Below, in pieces: positions 9,253-16,837 of a DNA stretch of 64,000 bases. The stretch comes from Dactylosporangium siamense (GTDB lineage Bacteria > Actinomycetota > Actinomycetes > Mycobacteriales > Micromonosporaceae). Under the pieces are notes generated by a model that was not told the DNA's origin, did not search any database, and saw nothing but the letters and a program-made list of their open reading frames with translations. Numbering within the stretch: position 1 is the stretch's first letter; the number at the start of each line of letters is the position of its first letter. A program made the position numbers and the translations under genes. The DNA lies in NCBI RefSeq assembly GCF_016862795.1, contig NZ_BONQ01000077.1:1-64000 (forward strand). Direction: 5' to 3'.

Positions 9253-11000
9253 GCGCGCGCCTCCTCAAGTTCGGCCTGCCGCGCCTGCACGACGACCGCC
9301 CAGAGCGTGCTGAACTCGTCGGGCCACAGGTTGGCGCCCCGGGCCTCGATCCGGGCGATCAGGTTCGCGAGGTCGTCGAGCCGCTCGGGGTGCTCGGCGA
9401 GCGCGTTGATCAGGAGCTCGAAGATCCCGCCGAGCCCGGTCCGCCAGTTGGCCGAGCCGCCGCCTTCGCCCTCGACCAGGGGCACCGCGGCGGCTTCGGC
9501 GCCCAGCCCGAGCATCAGCAGCAGGAACCGCTGGAACTTCTCGACGGTGTCGATCTGCTCGGCGAGCACATGATCGAGCCGATCGTCGGGATCGCCTACG
9601 AGCGTCGCGACCACGATCGTGCGTTCACGGGCGTCGCCCAGTTCGGCCGTGATGATCACGAATGGCGTGATGTCGGTCAGCGCCAGACCCGTGAACGTGG
9701 CGCTGACCGGCTGTCCGGCGACCAGCGTGGCCGCCTCGCCGCGGCGGGTGTGCAGCTCCGCGGTGAGCCGCACGCCCTGCGCGGCCGGGAGCGCATCTTC
9801 CGACGTCAACGTTATGGCGTACCGCTCCGCATCGGCCTGCACGGTAGCGACCAACGGCAGTTCGGCGATGTCGCCGACGAGATCGATCAGCAGCTCGGCG
9901 TCCTCGTCCAGCTCCACCGGCTCGCCGCGCTCATACGGCTCAAGCACCCCGCGCAGGTCCGTCTCCGGCCCGACCATCGAGTCGATCCCGAGGTCGGCGC
10001 GCCTGCCGGCGAGCTCAACGAGCACCTCGACGTTGCCGCCGAACGCCGCACCGGTGGCGTTCGCGGAGCCGATGAGCAGCCGGGCTGCCGCGCCCTGCTC
10101 GACCACGTACACCTTGGCGTGCAGACCGCTGAGGATCTCCAACCCGTTCGAGGACTCGTCTTCGGGCAGGCCGGCCAGTTCGCTGACGACGAAACACTCC
10201 GCGTGCGCGAGCGTCTCGTCGGGCAGGCGGTCGAGTTCCTCCTGGCGCCCGATCACCATCCGGCGATCGCCTGGTGCGCACAGCAACAGCCCGTCCTCGG
10301 TGCAGAACGGCGAGATGACGAGGTGCCGGGCGCCGTCGAAATTCGGGGGCCGATGCCCCGGCACACCCAGAGCATGGAAACGCACCTCGTCAACGCCGTC
10401 CGGTGCGGTCCACTCCGCCCGGCGCAGGTCCTCGATAAGGGTTTCGATGGCCTCCAGTCGCGGTGCCGGCAGCGGGGCGACGGCCAGTTTGAGAGTGTGC
10501 CTGAGCAGGTCAGCGAGGGGTTTGTTGGCGCCGACCGGTCGTGAACCGCGCACACCGTCCAGGCGAAGGCACACGTCCCAACTGCGGTCCTTGGTGAGGT
10601 TCCGGCTCAGGACCAGCAGACGGAGGGACACCTCGCCGGTGACGTCGTCCAGAAATCGCAGCACCCACAGCTTCGGGTGGAAGAGACGGCCCGGCCTCGG
10701 CTTCCTGACCGTGTGCACCATCGGTTCGAGGAACGCGAGCAGCGCGGATTCTCCCGGTGGCACCGCGACCCGCCCCGACTGGCAGAAGACGTCGATGCGA
10801 TCGGCGCACCGGCGGACGCTTTCCATGATGACAACGGGGTCCATCGACTCGCGGAGGTTGTGCGCGGCGAACGCGAGCGGCGCGACCAGCAGACTGTCGA
10901 GATCGAGCGTGAACGTCAGCGCGACGGCCCGGGTGAGCTGCGAGCCGGGCGGCGGGCGCAGGGCGTCGAGCAGCAGCGTGCGGGTATCAGGCGCCAGCAA
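9249..11000 (-). CDS. Phospholipase-D-fold (putative nuclease) protein, TTG start
   Basis: A 583-residue protein with two HKD-type half-sites: FHPKLWVLRF with LSRNLTKD (H108, K110, N134) and LHAKVYVV with GSANATGAAF (H294, K296, N313). Both have the HxK...N order of PLD-superfamily nucleases and phosphodiesterases, so one polypeptide can form a complete active site. The last 200 residues are unassigned. The start is a TTG at 11000, six bases after a perfect GGAGG (11007-11011). It overlaps the end of the DUF6361 gene, and an in-frame extension upstream reads as out-of-frame DUF6361 sequence. The stop overlaps the ATG of the helicase. It is predicted to be the nuclease of the cassette; substrate untested. 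Confidence 0.85.
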   Translation of the reverse strand: MLAPDTRTLLLDALRPPPGSQLTRAVALTFTLDLDSLLVAPLAFAAHNLRESMDPVVIMESVRRCADRIDVFCQSGRVAVPPGESALLAFLEPMVHTVRKPRPGRLFHPKLWVLRFLDDVTGEVSLRLLVLSRNLTKDRSWDVCLRLDGVRGSRPVGANKPLADLLRHTLKLAVAPLPAPRLEAIETLIEDLRRAEWTAPDGVDEVRFHALGVPGHRPPNFDGARHLVISPFCTEDGLLLCAPGDRRMVIGRQEELDRLPDETLAHAECFVVSELAGLPEDESSNGLEILSGLHAKVYVVEQGAAARLLIGSANATGAAFGGNVEVLVELAGRRADLGIDSMVGPETDLRGVLEPYERGEPVELDEDAELLIDLVGDIAELPLVATVQADAERYAITLTSEDALPAAQGVRLTAELHTRRGEAATLVAGQPVSATFTGLALTDITPFVIITAELGDARERTIVVATLVGDPDDRLDHVLAEQIDTVEKFQRFLLLMLGLGAEAAAVPLVEGEGGGSANWRTGLGGIFELLINALAEHPERLDDLANLIARIEARGANLWPDEFSTLWAVVVQARQAELEEARA

Positions 11001-12192
11001 GCTCGACCTCCGACTCGGCCGCGCAGCCGTTGTGGATGTCCATGAGCATGCTTCTCGCTTGCGGCCAGCGGTACACCAAACGGGCGCTCCCGGATGCTCC
11101 GCTCCAGTTGCGCAGGAGCTTTTCATTCGTCAGCCGTGACTGGCTCTTTTTGACCGACCGTTCACGCTCGCCGATCAGCGTTCGGAGCGATTGCTCTTTC
11201 CGGACCTCGCGTATCCCGCCCGTCGCCACGGCGTCGAGCCACAGGTCGATGAATCGTCGTGCGGTGAGGTTGGTTGCGATGCGCGGGTTCACTTCGATGA
11301 CCTGGCTCCACATCTCGGCCCGGTTCCACGCACTCAGGCCGGCGAGCTCAACGGCCCAGTCGGCGAGGAGCGCGCGGTACAGGTCAACCGGCGCCGCATG
11401 CTTGATCAGCCCAGCCGCCTCGTACCGCTCGGCGACCAGCAGGTTGTACAGCAGCGCGGCCCCGTGGATGGCGAGCGAGAAGCGGCCGGCATGCAGCGCC
11501 GCTCTCGTGATCTCCGGTGAAGCCCCAGCGGTCACCGCGTCGTCCCATGGATGGTCCGCTTCGAGCGCCGGCCAGCGTTCCGGTGCCAGCAGGTGCGCCA
11601 GCAACGTGTTCGGGACCCTCGCCAGCATGCATTCGCGGAGCCAGCGGGCCTCGTCCGGGCCCAGCGTGAGCTCGCCGTCCAGCTCGGTCGGGAAGCCGGC
11701 GGGCGGGTCGGGCAGCGTCGGGTGCCACATACCGGTCCGCAGTTCCGCGAGTTCTTCTGTCTCCGCCGCCGACCGGGTCACCGGCTCCTCGCCGGTGCGG
11801 ATGCCGAAGGTCGTCAGCGCCGTCGCGTAGATGGTCGAGGGCAGCGTCCGGACCTTCACCCCCGTGTAGCGGCCGACCATCCCCTCGGGCCGGCCCGCCC
11901 GGATGAGCGCCGAGATGACGGTGCGCTCGTTGCGGGACACCCGAGCGGACGTCGCGTTGCCACGCAGCCGGCGGCCCTGCGCGTCCTGAAAGCACCAGGG
12001 GACGATGAGCAGGTACCGGGCGCGCGTATGCAACGTCGATATGCCCGGGAAGAGCATGTCACTGAATGCGTCGCGCACCTGGCCGATGCCGAGCTCGTCG
12101 CGGCTCTCGGTGTTGCTGAAGAGGTTGAGCAGCTCGCGCATCCGCTGCTGATCAGCCCGGGAACTATCCAGCCAGGACAGCGCGGACGCCAC
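10987..12192 (-). CDS. DUF6361-family protein (defence cassette, first gene)
   Basis: A 401-residue protein recognised by the N-terminal segment SWLDSSRADQQRMRELL and the block FPGISTLHTRARYLLIVPW, typical of the DUF6361 family, which is of unknown function. No catalytic motif or membrane segment is seen. The protein is helix-rich and arginine-rich, which would suit nucleic-acid or protein binding. It is the first gene of a minus-strand operon. Its stop lies 14 bases inside the following PLD-fold gene, and the third gene, a helicase, overlaps in turn. The promoter should lie in the 230-base gap before the divergent small membrane gene at 12423. It may be the recognition or scaffold subunit, by inference from position only. 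Confidence 0.8.
   Translation of the reverse strand: MASALSWLDSSRADQQRMRELLNLFSNTESRDELGIGQVRDAFSDMLFPGISTLHTRARYLLIVPWCFQDAQGRRLRGNATSARVSRNERTVISALIRAGRPEGMVGRYTGVKVRTLPSTIYATALTTFGIRTGEEPVTRSAAETEELAELRTGMWHPTLPDPPAGFPTELDGELTLGPDEARWLRECMLARVPNTLLAHLLAPERWPALEADHPWDDAVTAGASPEITRAALHAGRFSLAIHGAALLYNLLVAERYEAAGLIKHAAPVDLYRALLADWAVELAGLSAWNRAEMWSQVIEVNPRIATNLTARRFIDLWLDAVATGGIREVRKEQSLRTLIGERERSVKKSQSRLTNEKLLRNWSGASGSARLVYRWPQARSMLMDIHNGCAAESEVELAGA
11007..11011 (-). promoter_or_regulatory. Ribosome binding site that fixes the TTG start of the PLD-fold gene
   Basis: GGAGG on the minus strand, inside the last codons of the DUF6361 gene, with a six-base spacer to the TTG at 11000. No ATG or GTG with a comparable site is present in frame. 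Confidence 0.7.
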
Positions 12193-12422
12193 GCAGCACC
12201 TCCGCGGGCATGCTGGTTTCGGACGGGTCCGCTCGACGGTACGGACGCTCTATTGGGAAATCGAACAGTCTTAACGGCTCGGTTGCGCGCCGTTTGGCCG
12301 ATTGGCACCCGAAGGGCAACGCGGCCTGCCGCCCGCCACCCGGGCTACCTCCACCGAGTGACGCCGGTGGATCCAGGTCGTGATGGTCGGCAGACTCGAG
12401 GATCCTCGACGAAGGAGCCCAC

Positions 12423-12695
12423 GTGCCGTTTTCCCGCGTGCAACCAGCCCACAACACGCCCGGCGCCGCCAGCGCCCTCTATGTGGCGACCGCGGCCTGG
12501 ATCATGGCGGCTCTGCTCTTTGGCGCGATGCTATGGCGGGATGGCAACGGCCTGGACGAGGAACCGACGGGCGTGGCGGACAACGCCATCGCGGTCATGG
12601 TGTTCGTCCTGTGCCTGCTCGGCGCCACCGTCTCGTATGCCGGCGCCGCGACGCTGCAGCAGTTGGCGAAGCGGCAGGCGGTGGAGGTCAAGTGA
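12423..12695 (+). CDS. Small two-helix membrane protein
   Basis: A 90-residue protein beginning at a GTG, five bases after an excellent GAAGGAG (12411-12417). Two hydrophobic stretches, about residues 17-38 and 55-75, are separated by an acidic loop (NGLDEEPTG), predicting a hairpin with both ends on the same side. The C-terminus is charged. Function unknown. It is divergent from the DUF6361-PLD-helicase operon, and its stop overlaps the start of a 14-codon reading frame. Confidence 0.7.
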   Translation: MPFSRVQPAHNTPGAASALYVATAAWIMAALLFGAMLWRDGNGLDEEPTGVADNAIAVMVFVLCLLGATVSYAGAATLQQLAKRQAVEVK

Positions 12696-12739
12696 TGGGC
12701 CTCTTCAACAAGCTCACCGAACAGCACGGGTCTCCGTAA
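12695..12739 (+). CDS. 14-residue translationally coupled micro-ORF
   Basis: The ATG shares its A with the TGA stop of the preceding gene (TGATG) and follows a GGAGG at 12683-12687 with a seven-base spacer. It encodes MGLFNKLTEQHGSP. It ends in TAA, uncommon in such G+C-rich DNA, nine bases before a perfect terminator hairpin. The signals for translation are better than for many larger genes here, but a peptide this short gives no coding statistics. Confidence 0.4.
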   Translation: MGLFNKLTEQHGSP

Positions 12740-12747
12740 CGCGTCGG

Positions 12748-12784
12748 TCCCGGTTTCCGGCGACAACGTAGCCGGAAACCGGGA
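12748..12784. terminator. Bidirectional hairpin between convergent genes
   Basis: A 14-bp perfect inverted repeat (TCCCGGTTTCCGGC at 12748-12761 with 12771-12784) and a nine-base loop lie between the 14-codon frame and the metallopeptidase gene, both of which point toward it. It can end transcription from either side. Confidence 0.8.
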
Positions 12785-12793
12785 ACCGGCGCC

Positions 12794-14197
12794 TCAGAGG
12801 ATGCCGCGGGCCTGGAAGGCGGCGCGAACCTTGTCCGCGGCTGCCGCGCCGTACAGCGCCTTCGCGGTGCGAACCGTCTCGCGCGCCGCGGCGGGCATCT
12901 TCGTGTTGGGGGCGAAACCGAACTGCGCTTCGAGGATCACCTTGTTGGCCTTGGTACGGCCAAGTGCCGCGTTGATGTCGAACAGCGCCCGGGACCAGAT
13001 CTCGCCGTCGGCGTGGACCTCGCCCTCCAGGTCGGTCGGGTAGAGCTTCGGGCCGTCGACGCGGCGCAGGCAGTGCGGCTCGTCGTCGGTGTACGAGGTC
13101 GCGTCCCAGTCGGCGATGCAGGCCAGCGGCGTGCGCGCGGTGTCCTGGCTGGTGGCCTGCGACATGGTGAAGGCCCAGTAGTCGCCGAAGCCCTCGCCGA
13201 TCGAGCCGGCCTCGAGCTTCTCGCCGAAGCCCGGCACCTGGTCGTCCTGGATCGCGTGGCCGTACTCGTGCCAGATGACCTCGTTGTCCTCGGCGTCGTC
13301 GACGCCGCCGGTGCCGAAGGTGATGCCGTCGGTGTCGGGGTCGTAGAACGAGTTGTCGTCGATCAGGCCCGTCGTGGCGTACCGCTGCGGCTCGTTGTTG
13401 ACGTCGTTGAAGCCGAGCTGGTGGATGTACTCCTGGGCCGACGTGATGCCGTGGTAGCCCATCACCTGCTCGAAGCCGCGCTGGGAGCGGTTGTAGATGA
13501 AGATCCGCTGCGGCGAGACGACCGGGTCGGTGCTGATGTTGAAGGCGTAGGTGCCCTGCAGGGTGGTCGTCTGCGTGTTGAGATGCGTCAGCGTCACCGT
13601 CTTGTACGCCGCCTGCAGGGCCGGGTAGTCGGCGTCCTGGCGGTCCTTCAGCGTCTCGTTCTGCAGCGCGGCCACCGGGTTTGGGTCGAAGACCCGGCCG
13701 GTGCCCTCGGCCTCCTTGACCAGCTTCTGCTCCTGCAGGGTGGCGCCGCTGGCGGCGTCGAGGACGGTGAGGACGGAGCCGCTGGCGGTGCGGGTCACGA
13801 CCGTCCAGGCGAGGGTCGCGGTTGCGCCGGGGACCACGACGAGCTCGGTGCGGGCGGCCGGGCCGGCGAGCCGCCCGGACACCGACGCCCGCGCGTGGTC
13901 GGCGGCGACCGCGGGGACCTCGGACTTCAGCCCGGTCACTGCGAGCCGCCCGTCCTGGACGATGACCTCGCCGGTGCTGGCGTCGCTGTGCGTGGCGTAG
14001 AAGCCGCCGAGCACCGGCAGGCCGTGGTACAGCTGCTGATACCAGGTGTGCGTGCCCAGCAGTGACTGCCGGACCTGAATCTGCTTGAGCCCGTCCGGCA
14101 CCGCCGCCGGCGCCGCGTGTGCCGCAGTTCCCGCCGCCGCGGCCACCAGCACCCCGCCGACCAGCGAGGCCATCCATCCGTGCGCCCGTCGATACAT
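12794..14197 (-). CDS. Secreted M36/M4-type zinc metallopeptidase
   Basis: A 467-residue exported zinc protease. A signal peptide (MYRRAHGWMASLVGG... to AAHAAP) is followed by a FTP-like propeptide (residues about 40-150, with TWYQQLYHGLPVLGG typical of the fungalysin/thermolysin propeptide). The catalytic domain contains HEYGH (H310, E311, H314) and a distal GEGFGDYW, whose E335 would be the third zinc ligand, as in fungalysins (M36) and related gluzincins. The start at 14197 is set by the signal peptide, since the longer in-frame extension reads through the neighbouring gene. Probably degrades extracellular protein after propeptide removal. Convergent with the small membrane genes via a shared terminator. 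Confidence 0.88.
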   Translation of the reverse strand: MYRRAHGWMASLVGGVLVAAAAGTAAHAAPAAVPDGLKQIQVRQSLLGTHTWYQQLYHGLPVLGGFYATHSDASTGEVIVQDGRLAVTGLKSEVPAVAADHARASVSGRLAGPAARTELVVVPGATATLAWTVVTRTASGSVLTVLDAASGATLQEQKLVKEAEGTGRVFDPNPVAALQNETLKDRQDADYPALQAAYKTVTLTHLNTQTTTLQGTYAFNISTDPVVSPQRIFIYNRSQRGFEQVMGYHGITSAQEYIHQLGFNDVNNEPQRYATTGLIDDNSFYDPDTDGITFGTGGVDDAEDNEVIWHEYGHAIQDDQVPGFGEKLEAGSIGEGFGDYWAFTMSQATSQDTARTPLACIADWDATSYTDDEPHCLRRVDGPKLYPTDLEGEVHADGEIWSRALFDINAALGRTKANKVILEAQFGFAPNTKMPAAARETVRTAKALYGAAAADKVRAAFQARGIL

Positions 14198-14273
14198 CCC
14201 GACATCGTAGGACCGGGCCACGAAAGATCTACATGTCTGGATTCGCGGAGAGGGGCTTGTCGAGGGGGTCGGG

Positions 14274-14537
14274 CTAGCGCGGCACGCGGCCGGCGCCGCC
14301 GCAGATCTCGCACTGGGTCTGCGGGGCGGCCTCGTCGGCGAAGGCCTCGCCGGTGAACTCGAGCGTCCGGCGGGTGTGCTGCACCCAGCCCCGCCCGTGG
14401 CAGTGGATGCAGACCGCCGAGGTCGGGCGGCCGGAGCCCCACTGCTGGAACCTGCGCTCGTCGCGGCGGCGGAGCAGGGCGAACCCGGCGATCCCGAGCA
14501 CCGCCAGGGCGCACAGGCCACCGCAGAGCCACTCCAT
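14274..14537 (-). CDS. Membrane-anchored small protein with DnaJ-like zinc ribbon
   Basis: An 87-residue protein with an N-terminal membrane segment (residues 1-22) followed by basic residues, which predicts a cytoplasmic tail. The tail carries two CxxCxGxG motifs, CIHCHGRG and CEICGGAG, the DnaJ-type central zinc-binding pattern, 45 residues apart. Two CxxC pairs can hold one zinc. No J-domain is present. Possibly a membrane-tethered binding or redox protein; the partner is unknown. It precedes the metallopeptidase in the same direction. Confidence 0.7.
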   Translation of the reverse strand: MEWLCGGLCALAVLGIAGFALLRRRDERRFQQWGSGRPTSAVCIHCHGRGWVQHTRRTLEFTGEAFADEAAPQTQCEICGGAGRVPR

Positions 14538-14553
14538 CCCGGCGTACCTCCGC

Positions 14554-14599
14554 TCATCGGTTGCCAGGTCGAACGTTCATCGGTTGCCGGGTCGAACGT
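14554..14599. repeat. Tandem pair of 23-bp repeats
   Basis: Two adjacent 23-bp units (14554-14576 and 14577-14599), each beginning TCATCGGTTGCC and ending GGTCGAACGT, differ at one base. They lie just upstream of the minus-strand gene at 14537 and 270-310 bases upstream of the HerA/toxin operon. Confidence 0.8.
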
Positions 14600-14601
14600 A
14601 T

Positions 14602-14708
14602 CTGACGGACGGCGTGGCGACGTCCGTCGTTCGGGGTGCCGCCATCGTCGTGTCGGCGGGCCTTGTGGCGCTGACGGACGCGTTGTCAGCCGGTCAGTGG
14701 TCCGTCAG
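14602..14708. promoter_or_regulatory. Repeated CTGACGGAC sites upstream of the HerA/toxin operon
   Basis: CTGACGGAC occurs at 14602-14610 and 14671-14679, and inverted (GTCCGTCAG) at 14700-14708, with a partial copy near 14775. Together with the 23-bp tandem pair they fill the 330-base gap before the operon that starts at 14867. This arrangement suggests a transcription-factor binding region; no factor is identified. Confidence 0.45.
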
Positions 14709-14866
14709 TCAACGATCGAGCAGACCTTCCACCGATAGCGGTGAGTGGTCTTCTCGAAACTCACCGCAGCTGGTTGACTGACGGCGGCAAATGTGGTGAA
14801 GCTCCCAGATCTCCGCTTCGCCCAGCTCAAGCCCTGTTTTGAGAACGGAAGGGACGTCGCGACCCG

Positions 14867-16837
14867 ATGAGCGAGTCGAACCTCGAACCGAGCCCGCTCA
14901 CCCGCCTGGCTGTCCCCGGTGAGCGCTTCGGGTGGATCTTCCGCGACCGGAATCTCTTCCGGCGCCGGTTCACCGAGCCGCAACCGGAGCCGATCCCGGT
15001 GCCCTTCGGGCTCGTGGACGCCGCCCGCAACGCGAAGCAGCGGATGACCACCCGGATCATCATCGCCAGCTCCGTCACGGGCGGCGCCGTCGTGCTGATG
15101 GGCTGCTGCGGCAGCGCCACGGACAGCGCGGTCTTCGGCGTGTTCGCGGTCCTCGCGCTGCTCGCCGGCGCCGGCGCCATCGCGCTCATCGTCGTGGCCG
15201 CCAACCAGGCCGCGGGTGCGCTGCAGCGCAAGACCGACGAGCTGCGTGCCGCCTACCAGCAGGCCTACGGTCAGTGGGACGCCCGCCGGCAGACTCACGA
15301 GCACGGCCAGCAGCAGCTGATCGGCGGCCTGCTGGAGTGGGGCGCCGCGACGCCCTCGCCGGGCACCCGCCGGGTCGACATCTTCGGTGGTACGAGTTGG
15401 GGCTGGGAGGCGCTGCTGACGGTCTTCGGCGGCTCGCTGCTGAGCACCCACGGCTCGATGGTCGTGGTCGACTTCAGCGGCGAGACGCTGTGCGCCGAGC
15501 TGACCGACCTCGCCCGGCAGACCGGCTCGTCGGTCGACATGCGGCACATCCCGTCGCAGCTCGCGGAGGTCGACCTGCTGGCCGGGCTCGGTAAGCAGCA
15601 GCTCATCGACAGCCTCGTCGAGGCGATGCACGGCGACGCGACCACCGGCAGCCGGGCCGACCGGGTGCAGGACAGCATGCTGCTGCACGAGATCTGCGAG
15701 GAGCTCGGCGGGACCGTCACGATCGGGCGGATCATCGGTGGGCTGCGGGTGCTCACGGACCGCTCCGGCACGCCCGCGCTCACCCTCGAGGAGGCGGACC
15801 GGATCCGCGACTCGATGCCCGACGAGACCCGCCGGCAGCTGCACGGCAACGTGCGGCGGATCGAGGCGTTCCTGCGCCCGCTGGAGGCGATGGGCACCGC
15901 GGTGCCGATGGCCAAGCCGGCCACCGTCACCGTCCTGGCCACCGACCGCGACGGCCGCTCCGCACAGAACGAGCTGCTCAAGGACCTCGTCGTGCAGTGG
16001 CTCACCCGCTGGGTCGGCATGGGCCAGACCAAGATCGGCTCGCTGATCGTGATCGGCGCCGACGAGATCGACCACCGGCACATCGAGAAGCTCGGCACGA
16101 TCTGCGAGCGGCAGGGCACCCGGCTGGTGACGATGTTCGAGCACCTGCGGGAGGCGTCGCTGCACGCGATCGGCGGCGGTGAGGTCGCGTTCATGCGGCT
16201 GGCCAACCACGACGAGGCCCGGCAGGCGGCGGAGTTCATCGGCAAGCAGCACAAGTTCGTGCTCAGCCAGCTCACCCGCACCCTGGGCGGCAACGAGACC
16301 CACTCGGTCGCCGACACCGAGGGCGAGTCCACCAGCGAGAGCCGGACCGACGGGTACACCAGCGGCCGCAACCAGTACAGCCGCAGCCGGAGCCGGTCAT
16401 GGACCAAAACGGTCAACTGGAGCCAGACGGTCACCAACGCGGAGGGCACGACCTGGAGCGACGCCGCTTCGGCGCAGCGGGTGTACGAGTACACCGTCGA
16501 ACCGCGCGTCCTGCAGGACCTGCCCGACTACGCGATGCTGCTGGTCAAGTCGCACGATCGGGGCTCCACCCTGCAGGCGGTCGAGTGTGACCCGGCGATC
16601 GTCACGCTGCCCCGGCTGAGCATGCAGCCGCTGCCGCCGATGGCGCTGCCGCAGCAGCACGAGGCGGTCAACCCGGTCTCCGGGCTGCCCAACGAGGCCA
16701 CCATCTCGCGGCCGGTCGGGATCACCCCGCCGCCGATGTCGCCCGGTGCCGCGGCCGCGAACACGGTCCCCGGCTGGGGCGGCGCACCCGGGCAGTCCGG
16801 TCGGTACCCGCAGCAGGGCCCGGGGTGGCGGGGCTGA
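14867..16837 (+). CDS. Membrane-anchored, degenerate TraD/HerA-like protein
   Basis: A 656-residue protein. Two membrane segments at about residues 62-80 and 88-110 are followed by a coiled-coil linker rich in Gln and Arg. A large cytoplasmic domain then resembles coupling-protein ATPases in layout but lacks a P-loop: GGTSWGWEALLTVFGGSLL occupies the Walker A place without GxxGxGK, while LIVIGADEI looks like a preserved Walker B strand. A Ser/Thr/Arg-rich stretch (about 475-545) and a proline-rich tail follow. It overlaps the next gene, an intact HerA-like ATPase, by TGATG, so the likely role is a membrane platform or inactive ring subunit for that ATPase. The ATPase-like reading is inference from motif spacing. 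Confidence 0.75.
   Translation: MSESNLEPSPLTRLAVPGERFGWIFRDRNLFRRRFTEPQPEPIPVPFGLVDAARNAKQRMTTRIIIASSVTGGAVVLMGCCGSATDSAVFGVFAVLALLAGAGAIALIVVAANQAAGALQRKTDELRAAYQQAYGQWDARRQTHEHGQQQLIGGLLEWGAATPSPGTRRVDIFGGTSWGWEALLTVFGGSLLSTHGSMVVVDFSGETLCAELTDLARQTGSSVDMRHIPSQLAEVDLLAGLGKQQLIDSLVEAMHGDATTGSRADRVQDSMLLHEICEELGGTVTIGRIIGGLRVLTDRSGTPALTLEEADRIRDSMPDETRRQLHGNVRRIEAFLRPLEAMGTAVPMAKPATVTVLATDRDGRSAQNELLKDLVVQWLTRWVGMGQTKIGSLIVIGADEIDHRHIEKLGTICERQGTRLVTMFEHLREASLHAIGGGEVAFMRLANHDEARQAAEFIGKQHKFVLSQLTRTLGGNETHSVADTEGESTSESRTDGYTSGRNQYSRSRSRSWTKTVNWSQTVTNAEGTTWSDAASAQRVYEYTVEPRVLQDLPDYAMLLVKSHDRGSTLQAVECDPAIVTLPRLSMQPLPPMALPQQHEAVNPVSGLPNEATISRPVGITPPPMSPGAAAANTVPGWGGAPGQSGRYPQQGPGWRG

Noticed and set aside
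7690-9573. 627-codon open frame on the plus strand opposite the helicase
   Set aside because: It lies wholly antisense to a gene with clear helicase motifs; the composition (Arg, Gly, Leu, Glu repeats) is that of a G+C-bias shadow.
6118-12192. Classical DISARM
   Set aside because: No DrmB-type DUF1998 protein or DNA methylase accompanies the helicase and PLD genes; the DUF1998 helicase at 43663 is far away and of another type.
14705-16303. 532-codon minus-strand frame
   Set aside because: Antisense to the membrane protein that is coupled to the HerA ATPase; composition typical of a shadow.
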